Position numbers and translations under genes: made by a program. DNA of 64,000 bases from Marsupella aquatica (taxonomy: Eukaryota > Marchantiophyta): assembly GCA_973895155.1 (NCBI GenBank), contig OZ316895.1:6200001-6264000 (forward strand). The letters are read 5' to 3'. The notes under the pieces were generated by a model, which ran no database searches, was not told the DNA's origin, and saw nothing but the letters and a program-made list of their open reading frames with translations. Of the stretch, positions 48,401 to 60,292 are shown in pieces. Each line of letters starts with the position of its first letter. Positions within the stretch are counted from its first letter, which is position 1.

Positions 48401-51205
48401 TAGAGGAAGGGAAGTGAGGGCCCTATTTTTGAGTTGGAGGTATTTGGTGAAGGGATTCAGTTTGGGTGAGAGTTTTGTTGTTGTGGAAAAAGTTCAATAA
48501 GACAGAATAGGAATTAAAAAGAGAGAAGTGAAGCTTAGACTTAAGGAATTTGAGGCTTTTATTGTGGAAGAGACACGTGGCGGGCTGGGAAGTTTCGAAT
48601 TTCATAAGGACATTGTGCACGTTGCAGTTGAGAGGGAGGTTAGAGTGAAGTTCGGAGGGAGATCGAACGGGAAGTGGGCGCGCTAGAGAGTTCGAGGTGA
48701 ATAGATGAGAGTGGCAGTGAATGTGGATGGTGGCGATGATGAGTTTTAAGGAATTCTTGAGTGAAGGCTGACGCACACGGTAGTTTTGGAAGATTTTGGA
48801 GAGAGAATGGCAAGGGATCGCGAATGTTGTGGAAAGTATGTTTTCGGGTGATTGATGGCAGAGCCGGTAGTCGTGAAGCTGTGGGAGCGATGTGTGTGTG
48901 GCGATTCATTCCTGGGGAAGATCAAGGGAAAAGCGGACGAAATGGGGAGCAGGAATGAGAATTGAGAAGCTTAAATTTTCCTTGAGAAATGTCTTTGAAG
49001 ATTCGAGGAGGGAGGAAAGGAAAATAACGGCCGATCGAAGAAGGAAGTTAGGGAGGAAGTTCGCGAGGAGTAGACAACGGAGAGTGAGGCGCAATCGAGG
49101 TTCAGGAGGGAGATAAGGAAAACGGCCGAACATGGGCAGAGTGTCGTGTGGGTTATTGGAAGATTTTGGGAAGTGAATGAAAAAGGGGAAGTGCTGCCGA
49201 TCGTAAGAGCTGTTGGGAGATCTTCGGGGTGAACAGGCTATATTTGGTGAAGAAGAATGATCGTGGCAGGGATGAATTTTTCAAGAACTCTGGAGTGAAT
49301 GCTGAGGTGCGCGACAGAGTTTTGGGTGTGATAGAAGAAAATGGCTGGAATAAGGGAGTGTGTGGGTGGAGATTTGAAGATTTTCGGAAAGGCAACGAAG
49401 GACAGACAATTCTCATCTCGACTGTATTCTAAGCGATGAAGGACGAGGAGTGGAGGCGAATTTTCTTTTGAGTAGCTGCAATTTGATAAGATTAGAGGAG
49501 ATGGTAATGAGGTTCGGCGATGAGATGGTGCTGGCAACAAAAGCATGTGATTTATGTAGCGTGCACAGAAGGGGAGGTGGCGGGGACGTGAGATGAGATG
49601 AGGTAAAAAGAGGAGAACGAGAATTTTCTGGGTCTCGGTTGAAGCGAGGTGAAGCAGATGAGATTATGAGATCAAGAAAAGAATTCGGAGGGCATCGCAG
49701 TTGATCTGGTGATAAAAAGGAACTCGACTGCAAGAGGCTGTGGTGATAAGAATTCCAGAGAAGTGTTTAAATTGACGTTCAGATTCTAGAAAAAGAAATT
49801 GATGTGAGAACAGTCGAACAGAAGCTCCAAGATACTATGTTCGTATGAAGATCTTCTTTGGTTACGAATTGAGACTAAGAGACTTAGTGCGATAGAAGCA
49901 GAACAGAGAAGAGACTGAATTCAAGATGGAGGCCAGGCAATCGTTGATCTAGTCTATGAAGTTCAGGAGTTCTGATGAAGAAATAGTGAGAAAGGGAGAG
50001 TTGCACACGTCTTCGTGGAGATCGACCTCGAAAAGAGGAGACTGGATTAGAGTTATGGTTGAAGGCCACATGCTACAGAAGGGTTGAGCTAATGTCGAAT
50101 GGAGGTTGAAACACACTTGAGAGCTTGAAGAAAAGGGAGAAAGATGCGGAGGTGAGGTGGGCGAAAGAGAAGTTTGAACGTGGAAAGAAACAGTGTTGAT
50201 GGAAACAAAACTTGAATAAGAAACGAGCACCTGAACATTGAACCTGAACATTGAACCTGAAAATGTAAAGGAACTGAATGCTGAAGAGACGAAGGTCGGA
50301 CCTGGAAATGACTAAGATGTGTTATGAGAGGGAAAAACATCCTTTATCAAGACACATAAGGATGATAAAAAGAGATTACTCAAGGAGAATGAAGCCAGAA
50401 AATAGAGCTCTACGTTGTTAACCAGAACCAGAAGTAGGAGTAACCTTTTTCATGAGAATAATCAGAAAGTTCAGGTTGGAAGTATGGATTACATCTGTTT
50501 TCCTGCATTTGAAATTTTGGAGATTTGAAGGGAGCTACAAGTTGATCATGCTGCATTCATTTACTGAGTGGAATCCAGTAATTGGTTCAATATTTAAATT
50601 AGGAGTTGTACACTGTGGTTTTACTTTGGAGGAACTAGGAAGATAGACTTGGTAGAAAGGATTTTGAAGGCATGGGGTATGAAGACAGCGGACGCAAGTT
50701 CTTTTTGCTTTGGGATTGGAAGCTTGAGGATAGAAAGAAGAAGAGCCAAGAAGAGGAATATAAAAGAAGCGATGACGTGAAAGAAGCCCGGCGAAGGTTA
50801 AAATTGTGTCCAACATGTTTGGGAGAGACCATCGATGAACCTGAAGCCGCGAACTGACCTGATGAGCTGAGTTTAGTGAGGAGACCGAGTTAGGAGATGA
50901 GCCACCAAAGAACACCTTGTAAACCTGAACCAAACTTCATATTTTGAAAATGATTGAAATAAAAGGATGACTTAAAAATTATTTTATGTGATTGCAAAAT
51001 GCCCTTGTGATAAAATTATTTAATTGTTATGAAAATGTGAGTGGTTCATTGAATTTAGATGAAAGTAGAAACTTAGTGTTTTAAGTTAAAATAGCTTAGT
51101 GTAATTTCATATTAAAAATGGAAACTGATTAGAATTAAAAAAGATTAAACTAACTTAAGAAAATACTATGATAAATCCAAGTCCCTAAAAATATTAAAAG
51201 GTCTA
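48401..51205. other. 2.8-kb purine-biased block interrupting the nested-element gene
   Basis: The plus strand is strongly A+G rich with many stops, and its last 280 bp are AT-rich. A word like 'ggaagattttgg' recurs at about 48788, 49156 and 49373 in related settings, so it contains degenerate internal repeats. It splits two coding stretches that seem to belong together. It may be an intron or a further insertion, but I found no clear splice pair and no target duplication. Short minus-strand frames here are rich in Ser, Leu and Pro, as expected of the complement of purine-rich DNA. Confidence 0.5.
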
Positions 51206-53762
51206 CTTTTATACCGCTTTAAACTGGTCCCCGGACACCGGAACACCTACACCAACCCGCACATCGGAGAGATGATCGATTTCTTGCGGGTGACCATGCA
51301 TTGTAACTTGCCGAGGGCAGAGATCGGCAAGGCTCAGGTCTACCTGGCAGAAAGGCCAGACCCCAGCCGGGATTACAACGGGTACCTCCTCAACCAACTG
51401 AAGAAAATATTGAAGGAGGAACAGCAGGTGATCGGCGTGGGAAGCGTGTCCCGGCTTGGCTATCACATGCCGCTGTTGTGCCGGTATGCCAGAAGTCAAT
51501 TCTTTGCCCCAGTCGGCAAGGGCACCGGAGGAGGTTCCGGAGCAGAGGCTGGCAACAGAAGAGCCCAACCAGCCTGTCAGTCCTACGATCGAGCAGGTGT
51601 TTCGGCCAAGGAAAGAAGACTTGCCGATACAGCAATCAGGCATGCAGAATCTGCTGAAAATGCTGGAGAAGAAGAGAACGGCACCAGCAACGGCAACGGC
51701 ACTGGTACAGGACACTGCCCCAGAGGCCAGCCTAAGCCGACTCACGAGGGAAAACCCCTTTACCGGAGCCAAGGAGAGAAGGAGGCCGGAACACAAGCTG
51801 GGAGTGTGAATGTATGTGGGAGCCTCAAGCCCCAATCAGAGGCAGAGCAGCCTAAGGCTCCTTCCCGCGGAGATCAGAGGGAGAGGACAGCCTGGAACCG
51901 AGAGGAGGAACAAGGGCTCGTGATCTGTGAGGCCGTTTTCACGGCAGGACCAGGGGAACAGAGGGGGAAGCAGGGAGTCCAAGTAGTGGAGGAGGCCGTG
52001 GAGGACTACAGCAATGATAACTCCGGCTCTGGGTCGGATCATCATGTTCCAGGAGTAAGGACCTGTGGCCGATTTATCCCCACGCTTCCAAGAGTAGTTC
52101 GAGGGGACCCCACCCAGCAGAGTAGCCCCGAGTCTCCCTCACCAGAGGTTGCTCCCCCGAGCTTTGACGGCATAAAGCAGACGGCACAAGACTTTCAGGA
52201 GCAACTCAGGGAGGAAGAGAGGGCAGCCCTGGCTAGGGAGAAAGATTTACCAGGAGGAGATTGGCCGGAGGACATCAGGCGGCTTGCCGAAAAAAGAAGC
52301 AACCCTCTTGCCACCGTAGAAGAAATCCGCAAGGCGGCTTGGGAACAGAGGCCGAGGTGGTTGTTGCCGATGACTTCTACTTACTCCACCTATGCTAAGA
52401 ATAGAGCCATGGAGTATGGGGAGATGTATGGGGACCTGGCACTCAACATCTTTGGGGAGGAGTTGGAGCAGGGACCTTTCTTCCAGAGGGAGAGGTTGGA
52501 GAAGCACCGATTAGAAGAAGCGGTGGCTTTGGAGAGAAGCAAGAAGGACGAGGTCATCCGACGGCTTAGGGAGAAGGAAGCCGAGGTGGAAGTCCTGCAG
52601 GCGGCCAAGAAAGCCCAAGATGAGCTGCGGATTAAGTGGCATGAGCTAAACATCATGTAGGGGCAGTTGGATACCGCTCAGTCTGACAATCAGATTACAA
52701 AGATAAACTGACTCGGACCCAAGGAGAGTTGGCCGGCGCAGTCAAGGAAAGAGAGAAATGGAAGCGGGAGCTAAGGGACGCAGAGGAGGCCCACTTAACC
52801 GCCAACAACCGGGCCATGGCGGAGACTCAGAGAAGGGAGAGGGCGTTGAAAGGAGAGCTCGAAGATATCCACGGAGCCCTTGAGCAGAAGGAAGCAGAGT
52901 TAGGAAATCATATCAAGGGATTATTGCACTGCAGCAGGAGCTTGCGTCCCTGACGACCAGCTTCAAGGCCGACCTGCGTGAAAAGGACGACCAGCTCGAC
53001 CAGACTTATGCCAAGATGAATAAGATGGAGTCTGTGGTCGTAGCAGAGCTCGACAACGAGCTAAGAGCAACCCAGGAGGAGAGGGCTACCTTAAAGAAAG
53101 AATTGGAGGAAGCCAAAAAGGAGTTGGAGGAGGCGTGCAAGGACCTGGACGAGACCCAGGACGAGTTGGAGGAAATCACGAGGAAGATGGAGAATCTACA
53201 GCGGCGGGCCGACACCCAAACGGAGCGGCTGAAGAAACAAGCCGCAGTATTTAAATGCTTGGCTTCATCAGGTCCAACTCCAATTGGGGCAACCCAGTTA
53301 CTAGGGGTAGTATTGGCCGAAGGACAAGCCGAGACACTCACCCCGGTGCCGGAGGTAAGTGGCAAGGGGAAGGAACCGGCTATCAAAATAGGGAAGAAGA
53401 AGAAGCGGAAACCTTCTAGGTCTGGGAGTTATACGGCTTCTCAAGCCGTTGTGACCGAGAAGATAAACCCGGCACCAACCTCCGGCATCGGCACGGCGGT
53501 GGATCCACCAGTCCTAGGAAGTGGGGATGGCAAGGCCGAGGCCGGGACAACCAGTAATGAAGCCGAGGTACCAGATCCTCCACTAGAACATGTCGGGGAG
53601 GCCGTGGCCGATGCTGAGGCCGAAGCCGAGGGTGGACCCAGTCAGGCCGATGAAGAGTTGACTCGGTCCAGGGCAGGTAATCTGTCAGAGGACGGACCAA
53701 CGACAGTGGTTGCGGAGGAAGCGTTGGGGGCGTCCATTGAGGACCAGCCACCAGGGTCGTGA
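51206..53762 (+). pseudogene. C-terminal part of nested-element protein: coiled coil plus basic region
   Basis: A decayed coding region in several pieces. It begins in the frame with PGHRNTYTNPHIGEMIDFLR. A frameshift near 51480 moves the better frame to 51456-51809. The 51272 frame then resumes to 52660. A UAG at 52658-52660 and further shifts lead to pieces at 52729-52953 and 53016-53762. The stretch from about 52190 to 53260 is rich in Glu, Lys, Arg and Leu in a heptad-like pattern (ELRATQEERATLKKELEEAKKE), a long coiled coil. A basic motif GKKKKRKPSR at about 53392 could be a nuclear signal. The last 100 codons are acidic and low-complexity. No catalytic domain is recognised. Confidence 0.6.
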
Positions 53763-54673
53763 CGGTGTAAGGGAGCCGTCCCTTTTAGGGAGGGCGGACG
53801 TGGAGGTAGGAGGCGTGAGTGGGCAAGGCGGGCGCTGATCTCCAAGTTTAGACTAAGGATCAGGACCAGGAGATGGCCTGACACTTAGATTAGTGGGATT
53901 GCGGATCCACGAGTGAGGGCGACACTTGTGCTCCTGCCTCGCTGTACATAGGTAGATTACAGTTAGGTAGATTACAGTAAGTAGATTAGGCTTACGCTGC
54001 AAGGAATCAGGCGGATCCACAACCAAGATAAGTACCTGGGCTGCGGGGAGTTCAGGGCCTCTTCTTTAGCAAGTTTTTAGTTGCACCAGCAGGGCTGGGA
54101 TCAAGTAGTAAGAGAAGCTTTCGGTTAGTTATACAGTGACCCTTGTGTATATTCATGTTTCCTCATGCCTAAGAACTGAATAGAGTTGGCCTCACGGCTT
54201 AGTTCATAGAGCTTGTGTATGAGATGTACTGTTTGTATGGCAAGTGCATGGTATAACTCAGTCAGAAGGAGTCATTTTGTTATTTGTGTGTCGCATTAAC
54301 TTGTGTGAAGAGTGCCCACATCAATGAAGGGAAGTAGCAAGGGAGTGAGAGATGGATGTGTCGAGCTGAGAGAGGTCTTAGCGGCTTAACCAAGCCAATT
54401 GGGGATCATTCCGGCGGCGGAATCCAAACATACCTAATGGAAGACCAGGAGAGGAATACAAGGGAGGGCCTAGAATAGGCCGGCTAAGTATCTCATGACC
54501 CGATGAAGGATCTGTCCAGTATATGTGTGTAAAATGTTAATAGTAGTAGTAGAGGAGATTAGTAGCGTCCCATGTCGCTAAGCTGCGGAAACGGCCTTAT
54601 CGAGGACGAAACCTGTGGGAATCGGCTTGTGCGGGGGGTTTCTTGGGTTTGGGGTGCCATGGGACGCACCACA
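53763..54673 (+). other. right terminal region of the nested element
   Basis: About 910 bp after the last coding piece. It contains 'ggtagattacagt' repeats at 53951-53981 and a (TAG)n string at 54538-54553. It ends GGGACGCACCACA at the target duplication. I compared it by eye with the left end and found no shared LTR-like stretch. Confidence 0.5.
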
Positions 54674-54689
54674 ATCCTCCTCCAAGAGT

Positions 54690-54893
54690 CTATACAAACC
54701 CAGTTGTAGACCTCCTTGTATCCAGACAGCCTCCATAGTCAGAATCTACATAGCCAACTAACATGCTATTTGATCTATTATCAAATAGTAGTCGGACATA
54801 GTCCTGTGTTCCCTTCAGATACCTGAGAATCCACTTCACAGCTTCCCAATGTACCTTCCTTGGATTTGACATGAATCTGCTAACCTTGCCCAT
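54690..54893 (-). pseudogene. copia-2 RT/RNase H connection
   Basis: A minus frame with FMSNPRKVHWE and STTGFV, the part of pol just upstream of the RNase H at 46733-47089. It ends in a stop close to the insertion point of the nested element. The two halves face each other across the 5-bp duplication. Confidence 0.88.
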
Positions 54894-55058
54894 CGCTAGT
54901 AAGGGCTAAGTCAGGCCTAGTACAAGTCATCAAATACATTAGATTGATTACTGCCTTCTCATAAGGAATCTTAGCCATCAGACCTTTCTCCACAGCATCC
55001 GTAGGAGAGAAAGCCGATGATAACTTGAAATGTGAAAGCTAAAGGAATACTCACTGGC

Positions 55059-55784
55059 TTACAATTCTCCATGCATGTTGAATCGTGCAAGTACTTTCCT
55101 CGCATACTGGCCTTGACTCAAGCACAACTGTCCAGTCTCAAAGTTCCTGAAAATCTCCATACCTAAGATCCTCTTGGCCTTACCAAGATCCTTCATCCTG
55201 AATTCAGCACTCAATTTTGCCTTGAGACTGTCAACCTCAGATTGATCTTTAGCCACAATCAGCATGGCATCCACATAGATCACCAGAATGATGAAACCAA
55301 ATACATAATTCTTGACTGATTTTGTATACACACAAAGATCATACACCATCCTTGTAAAACCTTGAGCAAGCATGAAATCATCAAACTGCTTGTTCCACTG
55401 TCTGGGAGACTACTTCAATCCATACAAGGACTTGAGCAATCTGCAAACTAAGTTCTCTTGGCCCTTCTTCATAAAGCCTAGTGGTTGTCTCGTGAAGATC
55501 ATATCTTCTAAGTTGCCATAGAGAAAAGCAGTAACAACATCCATCTGATCCATCACCAGACCAAAAAACACAACAAGTTGACACAAGATCCGAATTGTGG
55601 AATACTTAGCCACCGATGAAAAGACCTCATTGTAGTCCACTCCTTTCTTCTGAGTGAACCCCTTGGCAACAAGCCTTGCCTTGTAGATCTTTTCTCCACC
55701 CTCTGAAGGACTGTTCTTCAACTTGTAAATCCACTTGCTGACCTCTTGGAAGCTCCACCAGCTCCCATGTCTTGTTGTCACTCA
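55059..55784 (-). pseudogene. copia-2 reverse transcriptase (RVT_2), inactive
   Basis: Two minus frames (55781-55410 and 55373-55059), separated by a stop, encode the copia reverse transcriptase. Visible motifs are KARLVAKGFTQ, VDYNEVFSSVAK, MDVVTAFLYGNL and KRILGMEIF. The catalytic box is YVDA: the codon at 55266-55268 gives Ala in place of the second Asp, which would abolish polymerase activity. Confidence 0.92.
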
Positions 55785-55827
55785 AAGATTGCAACTCCCT
55801 CTACATTGTTGCATTCCACTCATGCTT

Positions 55828-56432
55828 CTACTGTGAAGCACAAACCTCACTGTATGAAGAAGGCTCTCCTTCTTCCAAGATCAAAGCCATGTCATCATCA
55901 TCAGGTGCAATGTCAATATCATCTAGCTTAGATAAGTCTGCCCATTGACCATACCTGGTAGGAGCTCTAGTAGAACAACTAGAAGTTCTTCTAGTAGATG
56001 ACTCAGGCTGATCTGCTGCTGCTGGTTGAGTTTGAGGTACCCTAGCAACAATCTGCTCATCTTGTTCCATCATAGGAACCAGCTCCAAGCCCGGAGCTTC
56101 TCCATCTCTCTTGTCATGAACAGCATCATGACTAATCTCCCCCTCAACCCGGTCCGGGATGGGAGATTTCCCCTTGTCAGCATGGGAGTCCTGAGAACTC
56201 TTCCCCTCCTTTGATGATCTGGATTCATTAAAGGACAATCTCTACTGACAATTAGCTTACAGGTTAATGGATCCCATAACCTATAGCCCTTCACACCTTT
56301 ATGATAGCCAAGGAAAATGCACTTCTTCGACTTGGACTCCAGCTTGGATCGAAGCTGGGAAGGTGTAAGCACATAAGCATCACATCCAAAAATCCTTAGA
56401 TGTGAGTAATCTGCTAGACGCCCGTACCTCAT
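55828..56432 (-). pseudogene. copia-2 integrase C-terminal and linker region
   Basis: Two overlapping minus frames. 56432-56070 carries LRIFGCDAYV and KCIFLGYHKGVKGYRLWDP, the typical copia integrase C-terminal motif. 56238-55828 is an acidic, Ser-rich linker. The switch near 56230 marks a frameshift. Confidence 0.88.
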
Positions 56433-57296
56433 TTCAAATGGCGTCTTGAATCCAATAGAACTGGATGGAGAAAAAATTTACCAAATAAGCTGCAGTGTTG
56501 ACAGCTTCAGCCCAAAACTCATGTGGTAAGCATGATTGACTCAACATATCCTTGAGCGGTCCAATAGTGTTTGGTTGAGTCTTTCAGAAATACCATTCTG
56601 CTGAGGAGTATAACTTGTTGTGAGATGACGGGTAATCCCCTACTCCTTACAATACATTCCAAATTCACCAGAACTGTATTCACCGCCATTATCCGATCGT
56701 AGATATCTCACCTTATTACCAGTCTAATTCTCAACTTGGGCTTTCCACTCCTTAAAAGTGGCAAAAACATCAGACTTACTCTATAGAAAGTATATCCACA
56801 CATACCATGAGTAATCGTCAATGAACGTGACATAGTATAACCGTCCAAAATGTGAGGGAGTAGGGGCTGGACCCCACACATCACTATGTACATACTCAAG
56901 TACCTCCTTGATAGTATGAGTTCCAACTCCAAAGGGTTTCCTGTGCTGCTTCCCAAGCACACAATACTCACAAAATTCCAACTTACAAGATTGCAAATTA
57001 GAAAGTAATCCTTTCTTCTGAAGAATAATCAAACCTTTTTCACTCATGTGGCCCAAGCGGAAGTGCCACAGCCGGGCCGTCTCCTCATGAGATAAGGTTA
57101 CATTGGCTTCATCACAGACTACACTGCCCTCTGAAACGTATAGATTGCTATGTCTCTTTCCCTTCAATACAACTTTAGTACCAGTTGAAACCTGAAGGAC
57201 ACCATTAGCATAACTCCACTGATGGCCATTTGCCTCTAAAACTCCAAGTGAAATGAGATTTTTCATCATACTGGGAATATGTCTCACATTCCTCAC
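56433..57296 (-). pseudogene. copia-2 GAG-pre-integrase and integrase core, with stops
   Basis: The minus frame 57296-56781 contains the HHCC zinc-binding module (LWHFRLGH...CEYCVLGKQHR) and the first part of the integrase core (HSDVWGP, FIDDYSWY). It runs into a stop. The rest of the core, with RSDNGGEY at about 56691-56714 and a conserved PQQNG-like region, is interrupted by further stops. The copy could not make a working integrase. Confidence 0.9.
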
Positions 57297-57299
57297 GTT

Positions 57300-57510
57300 C
57301 TCACAGCACCATCAAACATCTGAAATCTTACAGATCCAAGTCCAACAACTTGACATGGGATTCCATTTCCCATCAACATTGACGCATTGGAAACCGTATA
57401 AGAACTGAAAAATCTCTCCTAGAGCAAATGTGAAAAGTACATACACTATCTAGAATCCAATCATCACTACCTGGATTTGACACTACGTTGAGAGCATAAC
57501 CTTGACATCA
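57300..57510 (-). pseudogene. copia-2 protease region
   Basis: A short minus stretch with WILDSVCTFHIC. Copia aspartic proteases normally have D(S/T)G or DSA at this site. Here the third residue is Val (codon at 57442-57444), which would disable the enzyme. A frameshift and a TGA follow just before the integrase frame. Confidence 0.75.
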
Positions 57511-57591
57511 CAATATGTCATCATCATCGAGTAAATCTACCTCATGCGAGCTCGATGTCACGTTAGCAGATGCAATAGGGACCTTTACTCG

Positions 57592-57633
57592 ACAATCCCT
57601 TTTCATGTGGCCAGGCTTGCCACAATTCCAACA
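57592..57633 (-). pseudogene. copia-2 gag zinc knuckle (CCHC)
   Basis: Minus-strand CWNCGKPGHMKRDC fits C-X2-C-X4-H-X4-C, the nucleocapsid zinc knuckle that binds the element's RNA. The frame around it is broken, so this is a remnant domain. Confidence 0.9.
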
Positions 57634-57870
57634 TGCGAGAGGCTTCCTCTCTTACAATTTCCCTCTGGATTTAGATCTCCCCCGTGATGTAGATCTAAAC
57701 CTATTCTGTCCATTCATGCGCTGCGTTGGTCTTCCCCGGTTCACATTCAGCGTAGTGCCAGAAGAAGATGTTGTCTATGATTGACCTAACTTCTTCTGAG
57801 CATCATCAGACAGTAAAGAGCTCACCACCTCATTATACGAAATGGACTTAAGATCTCTATACAAGAGCAC

Positions 57871-58368
57871 CTATTTCAAGCCCTGATATGACGGCGGTAA
57901 GGAGCTTAGCAGAAGCAAGGCCTTATCCTCATCTTCAACTCCTTTTCCCAGGTTTGACAGATCTACCGCTAGACTGTCAAACTCATCCAGATGATCCTGC
58001 ATCTTGCTCCCTTCCTTGAGCCTAAGACTCATCAAGAGAGATTTCTTGTACAGCCGGTCTGACGCATCTTCCCGATAGTACTTCTCTCTTAGAGCCTTGA
58101 ACAGTAACGCGCAATCCGCATAATCATCCAGTTGCTTGATGATGTGCGGCTTGAGATATAACATCACTGCATTGACAACAATCACCTGTTCCTGTCTCCA
58201 CTATCTCACAAAAATCTCCTCCTCTCCATCATACTGCTCTCGCGATGAAAGCAGATGAGCTAAGCCCATGGCCCGTAGAACACCCTTCACTTGCTTCTCC
58301 CATAGCAAGTAATTAGTACGACCATCGTACTTCTCCACCTCAAACTTCACTCCTCCAAATCTAGCCAT
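57871..58368 (-). pseudogene. copia-2 gag (UBN2 family), one in-frame stop
   Basis: The capsid part of gag. A Met at 58368 opens MARFGGVKFEVEKYDG, and the frame continues past a single TAG (58201-58203) into 58185-57871. It carries LLFKALREKYYRED, QDHLDEFDSLAVDL and LLLSSLPPSY, characteristic of copia gag. It lies upstream of the zinc knuckle, as expected. Confidence 0.9.
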
Positions 58369-58434
58369 CTCCCTCTTCTTCCCTACTACCGATAGCTCAG
58401 GTAGTAGTACAGCTTCCTCCACTGCACGCCGCAC

Positions 58435-60278
58435 CGGTGATCATACCGGTGTTACAAGTTTCTCCTCAAATGGTAGCAGCTCCTCCTCAGACTCACCGTT
58501 TGACCATCGTGATCCTGAAGCTCCACCGATGCCAATTCTTCCAGTATCCTCCGAGTCACTCATATAAAATAATCACAAAAAAACATCTTTTTTTGAAACT
58601 TCTCACAAAACTCAAAACTCACCACCACCGCGTAGCCCACAAAGCTAGGAGTCCAATACTGAAAGCCAAAATCAAAATCAAAATTCAACGGAAAAGTTAT
58701 TCAAATTTTGGTCGGGGTGGGTAAAACCTTGGGAAACTCCCTCGTTTTGACCACCTCAGAGAATAACTGAATTACCAAGTACAACCCGTCGTTGGAATCG
58801 CAATGTGATCTGTGCGCCGCGTTGCTAACTCCAGTGGCAACGTCCTTGCCAAAAAAGAACCAAAAAAGTTATCGTTCGGCGGACGGAATCTTTGTCGGAC
58901 GGCCAAAAAACAGCTCTCTATTTTTTGAGAATATTCTTGCATAGTCCGACAGGTCTCACAGGGGGCCATTCCCCCTGTCAGAGCGGTTAAAACGGAGGGC
59001 GGCAGGTCCCGACACAAGGAGAACAAAGCGGGAGGAAAAAACGGCTTAAAAAAGGGTCTTAAAGGGGGTCTAAAATGCGTTTTAAAGCCAAAAACACCCC
59101 GTATGGGGTTGGGGTCCAAATCCCGTATGGAAGCAGGGGATGCAGGGGCAAGCCTAAAATACCCCGTATAGGGGCTGAAATACGTCGTGCGCCGACGGTA
59201 AAGGAGGTCGCGTAGGGGAGAAGGGCCGCGCCTGAATGGGGGTGGCAAAGGGATCGGGCCGGGCCGAGGGCAGCCGACTGTTGTCAGCCGGGAAAAAGTC
59301 GCGGCTGCGACTCAAAAAAGGGCTGAGGAAGGGCGAACGTCCGGCCGATTAGCAAGGAGGGGGATAAAAAATCGGGCGGCTACGAATTTGCAGCCGTGTA
59401 CAATGAGAGGTGACAAGGAGTCGGGGCGGCTGTTTCTGCGCCGGCTGGCGCTCCAAAAATAGCCGCGGACAAGGAGAAAACCGGGTATTGAAGGGGGATG
59501 CGGGAGGTAAGTACTGGGTATGGGCGGCCGGGGTGTGTATACACACAGAAAAAATCACACTATAGTAACCAAAAAATAAATTTGCCACTTAAGTGAGAAA
59601 ATCCCGAGTTACACACCTTAATTGCTGCAGTTTTCCACAAGAAAAGTGAATGCCGCCAACGGGAAAAGTTGTCAAATTTCACCGGCACCGTCTGCAACTC
59701 CAGCACTATAAAAGCTTCCACCGCGACGCCTTCACTCCGCGTCAAGTGCCAATCCCGGGATCAAAACAACCGCCTCGCTGCGATCAAACTGTTGAGCCGT
59801 GGCACTTCGCGTCTCTTCCACTGAGTCGGACGTCACGAAGAGAAACCCGGTTCAGATGTGAACAAGCTCCATAGCTTGTGTAAAAACCTGAACGCCTCCG
59901 TCACTCGTCACGTCTCACTCCGTAACAACTCAGCAGCAACTCAGTTACCAAAACGACCAGCTCGCTTCAACCTTCAACTTGAGCTATAATGTGCGACCCC
60001 TCCCGCACCGCACAGCTCACACCGTTGAAAAATGTGAACTTTGGTCTCTCCCCCGAAAATACCGTCGAACACGAATAAACCCCTGAATGACGCAAACTTC
60101 AATTCCTCCGCACCACGGAAACCGATCAGCGAGTTCTAACCACCGTTAGAAAGCCCTCTCACTAACCTATCCGCTCAGCCACACACATTCAAGTTTCATG
60201 CAACGAAACTCTGAATGTACCATCGACAATGAACGCTGGAAAACCTGTCACAAAAAAACCTTGTCAACTCCCATGCAT
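58435..60278 (-). other. copia-2 long leader between primer site and gag
   Basis: 1.84 kb without gag, pol or env. It is unusually long for a plant copia leader. It contains a sense-strand open frame of 158 codons (59248-58772), rich in Pro, Arg and Phe, with no family I recognise. GC is higher than in the rest of the element. It could be transduced sequence, a degenerate insertion, or a structured leader. Confidence 0.6.
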
Positions 60279-60290
60279 GCTCTGATACCA
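60279..60290 (-). other. copia-2 primer-binding site (initiator tRNA-Met)
   Basis: Minus-strand TGGTATCAGAGC, two bases after the 5' LTR. This is the standard plant copia primer site, complementary to the 3' end of initiator-Met tRNA. Confidence 0.95.
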
Positions 60291-60292
60291 CT

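Larger units (their letters stand above)
47115..54673 (+). mobile_element. 7.56-kb element nested in copia-2, class uncertain
   Basis: Inserted in the copia-2 RNase H with a perfect 5-bp target duplication (ATCCT at 47110-47114 and 54674-54678). The ends read TGTGATGC...GCACCACA, an imperfect 8-bp inverted repeat starting TG and ending CA, as in LTR retrotransposons. Yet I see no long direct repeat between the first 340 bp and the last 900 bp. No reverse transcriptase, integrase or transposase is visible. Inside is a decayed plus-strand coding region for a protein with a long coiled coil. It may be a non-autonomous retroelement derivative (LARD-like) or a DNA transposon carrying a gene. Confidence 0.85.
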
